Shown here: positions 26,517 through 36,111 of the stretch, one piece after another | How the letters are laid out: every line of letters begins with the position of its first letter | Position numbering within the stretch: the first letter of the stretch is position 1 | From: Oryzomonas sp. | Lineage (GTDB): Bacteria > Desulfobacterota > Desulfuromonadia > Geobacterales > Pseudopelobacteraceae | Reading direction: 5' to 3' | NCBI GenBank assembly: GCA_031292255.1 | Contig: JARLHN010000042.1 | Location: 62,001-126,000 of the forward strand | DNA length: 64,000 nucleotides | Position numbers and translations under genes: made by a program | Notes under the pieces: model-generated | Database searches by the model: none | What the model was told of the DNA's origin: nothing | The model's input: the letters and a program-made list of their open reading frames with translations, nothing else

Positions 26517-27749
26517 TCAAACCTTCTTGAAGAGCAGTGAGGCGTTGGTGCCGCCGAAACCAAAGTTGTTGCTCATGGCATAATCGACCCTGGCCTCGCA
26601 TGCGATGTTGGGGGTGTAATCGAGATCGCACTCGGGATCCGGTTCATCATAGTTGATGGTCGGCGGGATCACGCCCTTCTCCATTGCCATACAGCTGAAT
26701 ACCGCCTCTATTCCGCCGGCGGCGCCCAGAAGATGGCCGGTCATCGACTTTGTCGAGGATATCTTCACCTTAGCGGCATGATTGCCGAAGACGGTTTTGA
26801 TGGCCATGGTTTCATACAGGTCGTTCATGGGCGTCGAGGTGCCGTGGGCATTGATGTAACTAACCTGCTCGGGGTTTACCCCGGCATTGGCAAGAGCCAT
26901 CTTCATGCAGCGTGCAGCCCCTTCGCCGCCCGGCGCCGGCGCGGTCAGATGGTAGGCGTCACCGGACAGGCCATAGCCGACAACTTCGGCGTAGATCTTG
27001 GCGCCGCGTTTCTTGGCGGCCTCATACTCTTCCAGGATCACGATGCCGGCGCCTTCTCCCATGATAAAACCGTCACGATTTTTCTCAAAGGGGCGCGAAG
27101 CAGCCTGGGGATTATCGTTACGATCGGAAAGCGCCTTCATGACGGCAAAGCCGCCGATGCCGAGCGGCGTTACCGTGGATTCGGTCCCTCCGGCAATCAT
27201 GGCGTCGGCGTCGCCCCGTTTGATGATGTGGTACGCATCGCCTATGGAATGGGTGGCGGTAGCGCATGCCGAAACAGAAGAGATATTGGGGCCTTTGGCG
27301 CCATACTTTATGGAGATGTGGCCGGGGGCAAGGTTGATGATCAGCATCGGGATGAAGAAAGGGGAAATCTTCTTGTACCCACCTTCAAGGAACGCGCTGT
27401 GGTACCTTTCAATGGTCGGCAGCCCGCCAAGGCCGGCCCCCACGAGCACCCCAACCCTCTCGGCGTTCTCATCAGTGACGGCCAGACCGGAGTCTTCCAT
27501 GGCATACTGGGCAGCAGCCAGTGCGTACTGAATAAAGAGATCCATCTTTTTGATCTCTTTTTTGTCTATGAAATCTTCGGGATTAAAGTCCTTAACCTCA
27601 CCGGCAATGCGCACCGGCATGGCCGAGGCGTCAAAACGGGTAATCGGTCCGATGCCTGATCGGCCATTGACAAGTGCATCCCAGTTTTTGGCATTGCCGC
27701 ATCCCAGAGGAGAAACAAGCCCAATGCCGGTAATTACGACTCTTCTCAT
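26517..27749 (-). CDS. fabF: Beta-ketoacyl-ACP synthase II
   Basis: A 410-residue condensing enzyme that elongates acyl-ACP with malonyl-ACP. The Cys-His-His triad is Cys162 ([12 protein letters not shown]), His302 ([11 protein letters not shown]) and His339 ([13 protein letters not shown]). The C-terminal [14 protein letters not shown] is typical. ATG 27749 (RRVVITGIG start) was chosen; an upstream in-frame start 13 codons earlier has no family similarity. An intrinsic terminator lies between it and acpP, so fabF may be expressed by read-through or from its own promoter. Confidence 0.97.
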   Translation of the reverse strand: MRRVVITGIGLVSPLGCGNAKNWDALVNGRSGIGPITRFDASAMPVRIAGEVKDFNPEDFIDKKEIKKMDLFIQYALAAAQYAMEDSGLAVTDENAERVGVLVGAGLGGLPTIERYHSAFLEGGYKKISPFFIPMLIINLAPGHISIKYGAKGPNISSVSACATATHSIGDAYHIIKRGDADAMIAGGTESTVTPLGIGGFAVMKALSDRNDNPQAASRPFEKNRDGFIMGEGAGIVILEEYEAAKKRGAKIYAEVVGYGLSGDAYHLTAPAPGGEGAARCMKMALANAGVNPEQVSYINAHGTSTPMNDLYETMAIKTVFGNHAAKVKISSTKSMTGHLLGAAGGIEAVFSCMAMEKGVIPPTINYDEPDPECDLDYTPNIACEARVDYAMSNNFGFGGTNASLLFKKV

Positions 27750-27791
27750 GTTTGAGTGCTCCTCGTAGATAATGACCCGAATAAACAAAAA

Positions 27792-27810
27792 GAGGGGAGT
27801 GTCTCCCCTC
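27792..27810 (-). terminator. Intrinsic terminator between acpP and fabF
   Basis: A perfect 8-bp stem GAGGGGAG/CTCCCCTC with a 3-nt loop, followed on the minus strand by TTTTTG. It sits 27 bp past the acpP stop and before the fabF start, so it should end a fraction of transcripts after acpP. Confidence 0.85.
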
Positions 27811-27836
27811 CCCTGTTACGTAATCCGTCGTCAGTA

Positions 27837-28070
27837 TTAGCTGTGCTCGGTGATGTAGTCAATGGCGTCCTGAACGGACTGAATCTTTTCGGCATCCTCA
27901 TCGGGGATTTCGATATCGAATTCCTCTTCAAGGGCCATGACCAGTTCGACGGTATCCAGCGAATCGGCGCCAAGGTCATCCATGAAGGATGCCTCGAGAA
28001 CGACCTGAGCCTCTTCCACACCCAGCTGTTCCGCAACTATTTCCTTTACTCGTTTTGCAATGTCAGACAT
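27837..28070 (-). CDS. acpP: Acyl carrier protein
   Basis: A 77-residue acidic four-helix ACP. The phosphopantetheine attachment serine is Ser37 in [13 protein letters not shown], followed by helix [17 protein letters not shown]. It carries growing acyl chains for all Fab enzymes and for PlsX. The start follows a strong GGAGGTGAAAG. A 101-bp gap separates it from fabG, long enough for its own promoter, and a terminator follows directly. Together these would let the cell make ACP in excess of the enzymes. Confidence 0.98.
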   Translation of the reverse strand: MSDIAKRVKEIVAEQLGVEEAQVVLEASFMDDLGADSLDTVELVMALEEEFDIEIPDEDAEKIQSVQDAIDYITEHS

Positions 28071-28171
28071 CTTTCACCTCCGTGTTGTGGTAACCCGTAA
28101 CAGGTTGTAGTCGATTTGAGCTACAGCTTCTTAACAATGAACGAATCAAAAGTCAAAGATTTATTTACAGC

Positions 28172-28909
28172 CTACATGTACATCCCGCCATTCACGGAAA
28201 GCACGTGCCCGGTGATGTAGCCCGAAGCCTCGCTTGCCAGGAATACCACCGCATTGGCGATATCGTCGGCGCTGCCCAGCCGTTCCAGGGGAATCTGGGC
28301 GGTCAGTTCGGTCCGCACCTTATCCGAGAGGGCGTCAGTCATGGCGGTGGCGATAAAACCGGGTGCGACGGCATTGACCGTAACGCTGCGTTTGGCCAGT
28401 TCGCGGGCATTGGACTTGGTGAGCCCGATCAGGCCTGCCTTGCTGGCGCAATAGTTAGCCTGCCCCGCATTTCCCATCTGGCCCACTACCGAAGCGATGT
28501 TGATGATCCGGCCGTAACGCTGCTTGGTCATAACCTTGGAAGCGGCACGGGTGCAGAGAAACGCACCCTTCAGGTTGACCGTAAGCACGGCATCCCAGTC
28601 CTCGTCCTTCATGCGCACGAGAAGGCCGTCACGGGTAATGCCGGCGTTGTTCACCAGGATATCGACCCGCCCGAAGGCCTCCATGGCGGCATCGATCATC
28701 CGCTCCGCATCCGCCGGGACCGTGACGTTGCCCACAACCCCCAGGGCCTTGCCGCCGGCAGCCTTCAATTCGGCAACAACGGCATCGGTTGCCGCCTGGT
28801 CCATATCAACGGCAACGATCGTCGCGCCCTGGGCTGCCAGTGCCAGGGCGATACTCCGGCCTATGCCACGGGATGCACCCGTGATAACAGCTATTCTATC
28901 CTTTGGCAT
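28172..28909 (-). CDS. fabG: 3-oxoacyl-ACP reductase
   Basis: A 245-residue short-chain dehydrogenase, the NADPH-dependent first reduction step of the fatty-acid cycle. The cofactor loop TGASRGIGRS is at about 10-19, NNAG near 87-90, and the Ser-Tyr-Lys set is formed by the IINIASVVGQ serine and YCASKAG. The C-terminal GYITGHVLSVNGGMYM is the FabG ending. ATG with AGGAGTGGAAG upstream. It lies between fabZ and acpP, as expected for the group. Confidence 0.97.
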   Translation of the reverse strand: MPKDRIAVITGASRGIGRSIALALAAQGATIVAVDMDQAATDAVVAELKAAGGKALGVVGNVTVPADAERMIDAAMEAFGRVDILVNNAGITRDGLLVRMKDEDWDAVLTVNLKGAFLCTRAASKVMTKQRYGRIINIASVVGQMGNAGQANYCASKAGLIGLTKSNARELAKRSVTVNAVAPGFIATAMTDALSDKVRTELTAQIPLERLGSADDIANAVVFLASEASGYITGHVLSVNGGMYM

Positions 28910-28980
28910 CTTCCACTCCTTTCATATATCAGCAGCGTCTGAAGCGCTGAAACGAAATAGTTTGCGCCCGAAAAGGGTTC

Positions 28981-29415
28981 TTATTTGTCGGCAAAGGTCG
29001 CCTTCAACTCGGCTTCGGCTACAAGCTTGTCGGCTACCAGCACCTTGCCGCTAAAAATCCAGATGCCGCGCTTGCAGCCGACAGCCTCAAGCTCAAGGCG
29101 AAGCTGGTCGCCGGGAACGACCGGCTTGCGGAAACGGGCCTTGTCGATACCCACAAAGTAGGTAACCTTCGAGCGGACACTGTCGTCGGACGAAACATAG
29201 GCCAGGATCGCGGCTACCTGGGCCATGGCCTCGATGATCAGCACCCCCGGCATGACCGGGTGCCCGGGAAAGTGGCCGGGAAAGAACGGTTCGTTGACGG
29301 TGACATTTTTAATGCCGACGATACGCTTGCCCGTTTCCAATTCTACGATGCGATCCACCAACAGAAACGGGTAGCGATGCGGCAGTATCTTCATGATTTC
29401 GTTGATATCGAGCAT
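28981..29415 (-). CDS. fabZ: 3-hydroxyacyl-ACP dehydratase
   Basis: A 144-residue hotdog-fold dehydratase making trans-2-enoyl-ACP. It has [12 protein letters not shown] near the N-terminus and the active-site stretch [16 protein letters not shown], with the catalytic His, followed by the Glu of IIEAMAQ. I chose ATG 29415 over GTG 29421 because AAGGAG would overlap the GTG but sits 5 bp before the ATG. Its placement between fabD and fabG, rather than in an lpx cluster, points to a mainly fatty-acid role. Confidence 0.96.
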   Translation of the reverse strand: MLDINEIMKILPHRYPFLLVDRIVELETGKRIVGIKNVTVNEPFFPGHFPGHPVMPGVLIIEAMAQVAAILAYVSSDDSVRSKVTYFVGIDKARFRKPVVPGDQLRLELEAVGCKRGIWIFSGKVLVADKLVAEAELKATFADK

Positions 29416-29436
29416 AGCCACTCCTTTTGATTGCGG

Positions 29437-30363
29437 TTACACGGTCAACGCTTTTAAGCCGGCACTATCCTCGATATTTGCGGTTTCCACCTCTTTCGCA
29501 ATCCGCTTGACCAGTCCCGACAGGACCTTTCCGGGGCCTATCTCAACGAACTTTACGACACCGTGCGCCGCCATGGCGTTCACCGACTGTTCCCATAAGA
29601 CCGGGGAGCAGACCTGGGCCACCAGAAGCTGTTTGACGCGGCTATAGTCGTCATTCGGGGCGGCATCGGCATTGGCGACCACCGGCGGCTTCAACGGGTT
29701 GGCCGTTACCGTCTCCAGAACCCCCGCGAGCCGTTCGGCCGCTGGTTTCATCAAGGCGCAATGGAACGGGGCGCTGACCGGCAGCAACATGGCCTTCCTG
29801 AAGCCGCGGCCTTTGGCGATCTCTATGGCGCGCCCCACGGCGCCGCTATGGCCGGCGATCACGATCTGTCCGGGCGAATTGAAATTGGCCGGCGCAACTA
29901 CCTCACCCTGCTCCGCCTCGCGGCAAATATCCTCAAGCACCTCTTTTTCAATTCCCAGCATGGCAGCCATGGCGCCGACGCCGACCGGCACCGCTTCCTG
30001 CATGAAGGTTCCGCGCGCCCGAACGGTCCTGACGGCATCGGCAAAGCCAAGGGCGCCTGAACAGACCAGGGCAGAATACTCGCCAAGGGAATGCCCGGCC
30101 AGGTAGTCGGCCCTGAGGCCGGTTTCCTGCTCGACCACACGCAGTATGGCGATGCTGGTGGTCAGGATGGCCGGCTGGGTAGTGGCGGTCAGCTTCAGTT
30201 CATCCACGCTGCCTGCAAAACAGGTGGCGGACAGCTTCACGCCGAGGGCATCGTCAGCCTCTTCAAAGATTTGTCGGGCAACCGGAAAGGCATCGGCAAC
30301 ATCCTTACCCATGCCCGGATACTGGGATCCCTGACCGGGGAATATGAAAGCGGTTTTACCCAT
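29437..30363 (-). CDS. fabD: Malonyl-CoA:ACP transacylase
   Basis: A 308-residue transacylase that loads malonate onto ACP. The nucleophile Ser92 is in AGHSLGEYSAL, the partner His201 in SAPFHCALM, and the N-terminal FPGQGSQYPGMG forms the oxyanion area. Intact, normal length. It follows fabH by 61 bp and precedes fabZ by 21 bp on the same strand. Confidence 0.97.
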   Translation of the reverse strand: MGKTAFIFPGQGSQYPGMGKDVADAFPVARQIFEEADDALGVKLSATCFAGSVDELKLTATTQPAILTTSIAILRVVEQETGLRADYLAGHSLGEYSALVCSGALGFADAVRTVRARGTFMQEAVPVGVGAMAAMLGIEKEVLEDICREAEQGEVVAPANFNSPGQIVIAGHSGAVGRAIEIAKGRGFRKAMLLPVSAPFHCALMKPAAERLAGVLETVTANPLKPPVVANADAAPNDDYSRVKQLLVAQVCSPVLWEQSVNAMAAHGVVKFVEIGPGKVLSGLVKRIAKEVETANIEDSAGLKALTV

Positions 30364-30424
30364 GGGAACTACCTTTCAATCAATAAAATAACCCCATCTC
30401 CTATTCGAGGAAAGGAAGCGGAAC

Positions 30425-31408
30425 CTACCAGCGTACCAGGGCTGAAGCATAGGTGAAGCCGCCACCGAAAGCATCCATCAGTACGATGTCCCCTTTTTTG
30501 ATGGCACCGGAACGGTTTGCCTCGTCAAGGGCGATCGGAATCGAAGCGGCCGACGTGTTGCCGTAGGTGTGAAGATTCACGAACACCTTGTCCTCGGAAA
30601 GCCCCAGACGTTTGGCGGTTGCGTCGATGATGCGGCGGTTTGCCTGGTGAGGAATGAACAGCGATATGTCGGAAGGCGACATGCCGTTTGCATTGAGGGC
30701 TGTGATGGCAGCTTCTTCCATGGCCCGCACGGCATGTTTGTACACATCGTTTCCTTCCATCCTGAGATAATAGAGGCGCTCGTCGATGGTGCGTTGGCAG
30801 GATGCGGGGTTCCTGCTCCCGGCTGCGGGCAGGTAGAGCTGGTCCCAATGGGAACCGTCGCTGAAAATGTGCGTGGAAAGGATGCCGCTCTCCCCCTCGC
30901 ACGCCTCAACGACCGCCGCACCGGCGCCGTCTCCGAAGAGAATGCAGGTATTGCGGTCCGTCCAGTCAACGACGCGCGACAAGACCTCGGCTCCGATGAC
31001 GAGAGCCTTCTTTGCCGCACCGGCGCGAATGTGGGTCGTGGCAATGGAGAGGCCGTACATGAAGCCGGAGCAGGCGGCCGAAAGATCGAACGCCGCTGCC
31101 TTATGTGCCCCAAGCTCTTTTTGTATGATGCATGCTGTGGCCGGAAAAGGGAAATCAGGGGTCACGGTGCCAAGGATGATCAGGTCGAGCTCATCGGCCC
31201 CGGTTCCGGACATGGCCAGGGCGCGCCGGCCGGCTTCGACGGCAAAGGTCGAGGTATATTCACGATCCGCGGCAATTCGTCGCTCTTTGATGCCGGTCCG
31301 GGTGGTAATCCACTCGTCGCTGGTTTCAACCATCTGCTCCAGGTCGCGATTGGTGATGATCTTATCCGGCAGAGCTGAACCGGTCCCGGTGATCCGGGCT
31401 CTCGACAT
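30425..31408 (-). CDS. fabH: Beta-ketoacyl-ACP synthase III
   Basis: A 327-residue initiating condensing enzyme (acetyl-CoA plus malonyl-ACP). The Cys-His-Asn triad is Cys113 (DLSAACSGF), His254 (FIPHQANRRI) and Asn284 (TYGNTSAASIP). Start ATG 31408 is preceded by AAGGAG at ideal spacing; five codons upstream another ATG exists, and the longer open frame that overlaps plsX has no family similarity. It follows plsX by 11 bp. Confidence 0.97.
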   Translation of the reverse strand: MSRARITGTGSALPDKIITNRDLEQMVETSDEWITTRTGIKERRIAADREYTSTFAVEAGRRALAMSGTGADELDLIILGTVTPDFPFPATACIIQKELGAHKAAAFDLSAACSGFMYGLSIATTHIRAGAAKKALVIGAEVLSRVVDWTDRNTCILFGDGAGAAVVEACEGESGILSTHIFSDGSHWDQLYLPAAGSRNPASCQRTIDERLYYLRMEGNDVYKHAVRAMEEAAITALNANGMSPSDISLFIPHQANRRIIDATAKRLGLSEDKVFVNLHTYGNTSAASIPIALDEANRSGAIKKGDIVLMDAFGGGFTYASALVRW

Positions 31409-31419
31409 GGCATACTCCT

Positions 31420-32457
31420 TCATGCGATTGCCTGTGTTTTCTGGCTGTCGCGCTGCGTGTTGACCATGCTGTTTTCCGACAGCTTCTCGGCCACCCGTTG
31501 GGTGACGCCGCTTTTGGCATAGTCGTGGGCAAAGCGAATGGCGTTTTTGATAGCTTTGACGTTGGAGCCACCGTGGCAGATCATGCCCACGCCGTTGATG
31601 CCCAAGAGGGGAGCGCCGCCATATTCGGCATAGTCGACAATCTTTTTGAAACGGTGGAATGCGGAGCGTACAAAGAGATAGCCAAGCTTCGACACCCAAC
31701 TCTTGACGATCTCCTGCTTCAGCATCGCAGCCGCCGCCTCAGCCAGCCCTTCGGACAGCTTGAGCACCACGTTCCCCACGAAACCGTCGCAGACGATCAC
31801 CTCCACGGTCCCCTTGAAGAGATCGCGCCCCTCCACATAGCCGGCATAATTGAGGGACGTCTCCCTCAGGATGGTGTTGGTTTCACGGGTCAGCTCATTG
31901 CCCTTGGAGTCTTCCTCGCCGTTTGACAACAGGCCGACGGCCGGGTTGGTGATCCCCAGGGCATAGTGGGCATAGACCTCGCCCATGATGGCGAACTGGG
32001 CCAAGTGTTGCGGCTTGCAATCGACGTTGCCCCCTACGTCCAGCACGAGGGTCTTCCCTTTGAGGGTCGGAAATATCTGGGCAATGGCAGGACGTTCGAT
32101 GCCGTTGATACGCTTGAGCACGAACATGCCGGCCGCCATGGTGGCGCCGGAGTTGCCGGCGCTGACCGCGGCGCTGGCTTTTCCCTCCTTGACCAGCTCA
32201 AAAGCCAGGCGTACGGAAGAATTTTTCTTCTTGCGCACCGCATCCGAGGCAGAGTCGTGCATCCCGACAACTTCGCTGGCATGGAAGATATCAATGTCGA
32301 GGCCGTTTATCCGGTGCTTGGACAACTCGTCCTCAAGCCTGGCACGATCCCCCACCAAAGTTATCGCTATGCCAAATTCCCGGCAGGCGGCAACGGCTCC
32401 CGCAACTTCCACGGCAGGGGCGTTATCCCCCCCCATTGCATCAACGGCAACTCTCAT
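31420..32457 (-). CDS. plsX: Phosphate acyltransferase PlsX
   Basis: A 345-residue PlsX, which makes acyl-phosphate from acyl-ACP for PlsY and so links fatty-acid to phospholipid synthesis. The N-terminal [12 protein letters not shown] is diagnostic, with [12 protein letters not shown] and [10 protein letters not shown] in order. Two adjacent ATG codons (32457, 32460) are possible; the first gives a spacing nearer the weak GGGA. A cluster with rpmF upstream and fabH downstream is the usual bacterial order. Confidence 0.97.
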   Translation of the reverse strand: MRVAVDAMGGDNAPAVEVAGAVAACREFGIAITLVGDRARLEDELSKHRINGLDIDIFHASEVVGMHDSASDAVRKKKNSSVRLAFELVKEGKASAAVSAGNSGATMAAGMFVLKRINGIERPAIAQIFPTLKGKTLVLDVGGNVDCKPQHLAQFAIMGEVYAHYALGITNPAVGLLSNGEEDSKGNELTRETNTILRETSLNYAGYVEGRDLFKGTVEVIVCDGFVGNVVLKLSEGLAEAAAAMLKQEIVKSWVSKLGYLFVRSAFHRFKKIVDYAEYGGAPLLGINGVGMICHGGSNVKAIKNAIRFAHDYAKSGVTQRVAEKLSENSMVNTQRDSQKTQAIA

Positions 32458-32488
32458 CATTCCCGGTAGTAACATGGACGACAAACGG

Positions 32489-32674
32489 TTACTGCGCCGA
32501 GGAAAGATCGATGACCTCTTTGCCCTTGTACGTGCCACAGGTCGGGCAGGCGCGGTGGGGAAGCTTGGGAGACTTGCACTGGGGACAGGACGAAACCGAC
32601 TGTGTTGTCAGAAAATCGTGAGCCCTTCTCATATTTTTCCGGGATTTGGAGGTCTTTTTCTTGGGTACTGCCAT
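32489..32674 (-). CDS. rpmF: Ribosomal protein L32
   Basis: A 61-residue 50S protein. It opens [20 protein letters not shown] and has a zinc-ribbon set of four Cys (CPQC and CPTC, with CKSPK and HRA between), so it is the zinc-binding form. ATG 32674 has AAAAGGAG upstream; eleven upstream in-frame residues were rejected. It lies 48 bp after yceD and just before plsX. Confidence 0.97.
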   Translation of the reverse strand: MAVPKKKTSKSRKNMRRAHDFLTTQSVSSCPQCKSPKLPHRACPTCGTYKGKEVIDLSSAQ

Positions 32675-32722
32675 GTCGATTCTCCTTTTTTGGGTGGAAC
32701 GGCACAACCGCCACCGTGATGA

Positions 32723-33265
32723 TTATCGGGAAACCTTGAAATCCTTCAAGGCGCTGAACTTGAAATTAACGCTATCACGCTTGCAGGTACACTCCCCCTG
32801 GTTCAGGTCCTTCCCGCACGTCGGGCACAACCCCTTACATGATTCGCTGCAAAGCGGTTTGAACGGGACCTCCATGGCGACCTGTTCTTCGATCTCATGG
32901 GTAAGGTCGATCTCGTCACCACTGTATGTGGCCGAGACGAGGTCCTGATCATTCAGTTCGGTCTCTTCTTCATCCGTTTCCTGGCCCATCGAGCCTTTGC
33001 GGAAAAAGATCGTGAAGTTCGAACCGATATGGGTTTCATACGGCGCGATACAACGGGAACAGGTCAAGCTTACCGCTACATCGACGTTGCCCTCAACCCG
33101 CAGATGGTCGTATTCGCGAACAGCGCTGACCTGACCTCTGACCGGGCCGATGAATAAGCATGTGCCGTCGGCCTGCATCCCCGAAAGCACCGGAAAAGAA
33201 TCAACCGGTTCATCAATCTGTATGGTAAGCGCTTTTTCCTGAATATGGTCAACACTGATTTTCAT
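32723..33265 (-). CDS. yceD: YceD (DUF177) family protein
   Basis: A 180-residue DUF177 protein. It has a beta-rich N-terminal half with LTCSRC and a C-terminal Cys-rich tail CSESCKGLCPTCGKDLN plus GECTC, likely binding zinc. The family almost always precedes rpmF and has been tied to 23S rRNA accumulation in bacteria and plants. Here it is the first gene of the rpmF-plsX-fab block, 53 bp after a consensus promoter. Confidence 0.93.
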   Translation of the reverse strand: MKISVDHIQEKALTIQIDEPVDSFPVLSGMQADGTCLFIGPVRGQVSAVREYDHLRVEGNVDVAVSLTCSRCIAPYETHIGSNFTIFFRKGSMGQETDEEETELNDQDLVSATYSGDEIDLTHEIEEQVAMEVPFKPLCSESCKGLCPTCGKDLNQGECTCKRDSVNFKFSALKDFKVSR

Positions 33266-33317
33266 GTATCAATCCGTATCCGTCGCTAAACGGCAGCGCT
33301 TAAAATGAAAGCTAGTT

Positions 33318-33345
33318 ATTATATGTAATGCGATTGGTTTGTCAA
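33318..33345 (-). promoter_or_regulatory. Sigma-70 promoter of the yceD-rpmF-plsX-fab operon
   Basis: On the minus strand TTGACA (33345-33340) and TATAAT (33323-33318) are both exact consensus with a 16-bp spacer. Predicted transcription start is near 33311, about 45 bp upstream of yceD. The region is AT-rich compared with its surroundings. Confidence 0.85.
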
Positions 33346-33366
33346 GATAAATACAAAACCAACGAG

Positions 33367-34230
33367 TCAGGGCGCGGATATTCCGGCCAGTACACGTTTC
33401 ATCAGGCCAAGGGGCGGTAAAATTCCGGTCCAGATACGAAAGGCCAGCTCCCCCTGAGCCGCCAGCATCCCGAGCCCGTTTGCGTGGCGCAACCCCAACC
33501 GTTGCGCCTGCTGAAGCAATGGCGTAACCGGCGGCGCGTAGACCATGTCGTAGACGACCGCATCACGGTCGAGCGCTTCCAGCTCAAGACCGGCGATGAC
33601 TTCGCCGTTCATACCCAGCGACGTGGTGTTCACCACCAGATCGGCCTCCCGGAGAATGGGGGTCAACTGCTCGCCGTAGTCGGCGACCGCCAGGATGGTA
33701 CCGGGGTAGCGTCCCTCCATGGCAGTAACCAAGGCTGTGGCCCTGTCTTTGCTGCGATTTGCGATCGCAATGCGCCGGGCGCCGGCCCGGCAGATGGCGG
33801 CAACGGCGCCGCGGGCCGCGCCGCCGGCTCCGATGATGACGACAGTGCTGTTTTCGGGGGTAAAGGTAAAATCTTCGGCCAGAGACCTGAGCAGTCCGCC
33901 GCCGTCGGTATTGTAGCCGACCAGGCGACCGTCCTCATTGCTGATGGTATTGACGGCGCCCGCCGCCTCGGCGCTTTCATCGAGCCCGTCGAGATACGGT
34001 ACGACGCCGGTCTTGTGGGGTATGGTCACGTTCACCCCCCTGACCCCGAGCGCGCGCAGGCCGGCAACAGCCTCGCCGAGGCGTTCCGGCTGGACGTCGA
34101 ACGGAACAAAGACGCCATCGAGGCCGCACGCCTGCATGGCCGCATTCTGCATGACAGGGGAAAGGGTATGGCGCACGGGATGCCCGATAATGCCGAACAC
34201 CCCGCTTGATCCGCTCAGAGAAGAAAACAT
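33367..34230 (-). CDS. aroE: Shikimate dehydrogenase
   Basis: A 287-residue NADP-dependent enzyme reducing 3-dehydroshikimate in aromatic amino-acid synthesis. The substrate site is shown by GHPVRHTLSPVMQNAAM, Lys73 (TIPHKTG) and Asp109 (GYNTDGGG). The cofactor loop GAGGAARGAV and the NRSKDRA phosphate-recognition segment follow. Full length. It is 4 bp downstream of the DUF2723 gene on the same strand, so probably the last gene of that unit. Confidence 0.96.
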   Translation of the reverse strand: MFSSLSGSSGVFGIIGHPVRHTLSPVMQNAAMQACGLDGVFVPFDVQPERLGEAVAGLRALGVRGVNVTIPHKTGVVPYLDGLDESAEAAGAVNTISNEDGRLVGYNTDGGGLLRSLAEDFTFTPENSTVVIIGAGGAARGAVAAICRAGARRIAIANRSKDRATALVTAMEGRYPGTILAVADYGEQLTPILREADLVVNTTSLGMNGEVIAGLELEALDRDAVVYDMVYAPPVTPLLQQAQRLGLRHANGLGMLAAQGELAFRIWTGILPPLGLMKRVLAGISAP

Positions 34231-34234
34231 CTCA

Positions 34235-36109
34235 TTACCTCGCGATGCCGAAGCGCATAAGCACCTGTTGAATGTTGGGTTTCATCTCGGGCGAGATCTG
34301 CCCTGCCATGGCCAGCATGCGCATCCCCTCGCTGGTTCGGCCGACACTGAGCAGGAATTCGCCGGTCTCGAGATAGCTGTTGGCGTAGATCAGGATCGCC
34401 TTGCCGGTGTCCAGGTCGAGGAAGGATATCTTTTCCAGAATCCCCCGGTTGTTGTAATTTTCCCACACCGAAACATCGGGCAACCCTCCCGGTTCGGAAC
34501 TGCGGCGCATGCGATAGACAAGCCCCCTTTGAACCGGAACATACTCGTTGAACGTGACCGAATAGCGGGTCGAAAAGTCGATATACACCGGCCTCTGGTT
34601 GATCTCTTCGGCAATGGCCAAGCGCAGGCATGATTCAGGGTCCATGCTCTGAAGGTCTACCCTTTTCAGATTGGAATTCCGGAATAACCGCGGCATGGAG
34701 TCCAGGTACCAGTCGAATACCAGGTGGGGTGTATGGGGCAGGTCCAGGTCTTCGCGCATCCGCTCAACCCCCTGCAGATACCAAAGCGGAAAGGCGCCGC
34801 TGTCACCCCAGGTGAACATGATCGCGTTCTGGGGCAGGGATCGCAGGGAATTGCTGGCATAATCGTAGGCAATGTAATTATTGTGCTGGTCATTTTCATA
34901 ATAATTCACGGCGCACAGGGAGACCGGGAGCATAAAGAACATGACCGTCACCAGGAGATATACCCGCATGTCGTTACGCTCGGGCAGCTGTGCCTTGCGC
35001 AGCGCAAACCCGAGCACATGAAACAGACCGATGCCGATCAGCACCGCGGTCAACAGGTAGAGCGGGGTAAAAAACTCCTCGGTCAGGAAGATCGTATCGG
35101 TTGTAGCGTTAAAATATCCGGCAATAACTAATAAAAAGGTCGCAACGCTTGTCAGGTAGGCGATAACAAAGCAGCGTTGGCGTCGCCACAAACATACAAG
35201 GGCAAAGACCAGTAATACCGCTCCCAGCCAGGTGAACTCATGTGGAATATTGAATGCCTTGATCTGTGCCCATAAAAGGTTCGCATCACGTTGATGAGGT
35301 TCAGGGGGATATCCCTTACGCAAAAAATGCCACATGAATTGGCCGTAGGTCTTGGTATCCCCCCAGTTGAGAAGCGGGTTTTGCGTTGCCCGCAACGGTA
35401 GGTACAAATGTACGGAAAATCCGAAAAGCGCAAAAGCTGTTGCGAGAATCAGTTCCTTGATCCTCAGGATCATGTGCCAGTCAGTAAGGACAATAAACAG
35501 AAACCAAGCCGGCAACAGAAGGACTACCGACTGATGCAATGCCATGAATAGACCGGCCAGAAAGGTGCAGACATAGACATAGGCGGGCCGTTCACTACCC
35601 ATTAGGTAATGTTTACGCCACTTCAAAAGCAGGAGAAAAATAACGGCGGTTATGAAGGCCAGCAGCGGGTACGGCTTGTCGTGATTGGACTGGAGCCAGA
35701 GTCGCGGTGTGACGCCAAAGGTGAGAGCTGCGGCCAATCCTGCCCCTTTGACGGCAAAGCGGGCAAAAAGTTCCTGTTTCACGACAATCTGTTCATCCTT
35801 CAGGAGACGGGTCGTCAGAAGATAGACACTCAGGCAGGCCAAGGACGAAGAAAAGGCCGTGGCCATGTTGATGCGAAAGGCAATATTGCCGAGCGGCAAC
35901 CAAGTGAACAGTTTTGCGTACATGAGAAACAAGGGATAGCCGGGAGAGTGGGCGGAACCCAACGAATAGGCAGCTGTCAGAAACTCGCCGCTGTCGAAGA
36001 ATGTCACCGAAGGAGCCAGTGTCAACATATACACGCTGAAGGGAATTGTAAACGAAAGGAGTATATACACATCGACAAAACGAAAACAATCCATCGTAAA
36101 GCGTTTCAT
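34235..36109 (-). CDS. DUF2723 integral membrane protein, GT-C-like
   Basis: A 624-residue membrane protein of the DUF2723 group, which is related to GT-C protein O-glycosyltransferases. The N-terminal periplasmic loop has TFFDSGEFLTAAYSLGSAHS with the Asp-Ser-Gly-Glu motif that would act as catalytic acid, then PGYPLFLMYAKL. About ten hydrophobic helices follow (to about residue 400), then a soluble domain with a helical tail (TSEGMRMLAMAGQ). Acceptor and donor are unknown. It directly precedes aroE and follows a methyltransferase gene by 2 bp, so a small envelope-glycan unit is likely. Confidence 0.8.
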   Translation of the reverse strand: MKRFTMDCFRFVDVYILLSFTIPFSVYMLTLAPSVTFFDSGEFLTAAYSLGSAHSPGYPLFLMYAKLFTWLPLGNIAFRINMATAFSSSLACLSVYLLTTRLLKDEQIVVKQELFARFAVKGAGLAAALTFGVTPRLWLQSNHDKPYPLLAFITAVIFLLLLKWRKHYLMGSERPAYVYVCTFLAGLFMALHQSVVLLLPAWFLFIVLTDWHMILRIKELILATAFALFGFSVHLYLPLRATQNPLLNWGDTKTYGQFMWHFLRKGYPPEPHQRDANLLWAQIKAFNIPHEFTWLGAVLLVFALVCLWRRQRCFVIAYLTSVATFLLVIAGYFNATTDTIFLTEEFFTPLYLLTAVLIGIGLFHVLGFALRKAQLPERNDMRVYLLVTVMFFMLPVSLCAVNYYENDQHNNYIAYDYASNSLRSLPQNAIMFTWGDSGAFPLWYLQGVERMREDLDLPHTPHLVFDWYLDSMPRLFRNSNLKRVDLQSMDPESCLRLAIAEEINQRPVYIDFSTRYSVTFNEYVPVQRGLVYRMRRSSEPGGLPDVSVWENYNNRGILEKISFLDLDTGKAILIYANSYLETGEFLLSVGRTSEGMRMLAMAGQISPEMKPNIQQVLMRFGIAR

Positions 36110-36111
36110 AT

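Noticed and set aside
31409-31699. Long N-terminal extension of fabH overlapping plsX
   Set aside because: AAGGAG precedes ATG 31408 and the extra residues are a frame shadow of plsX.
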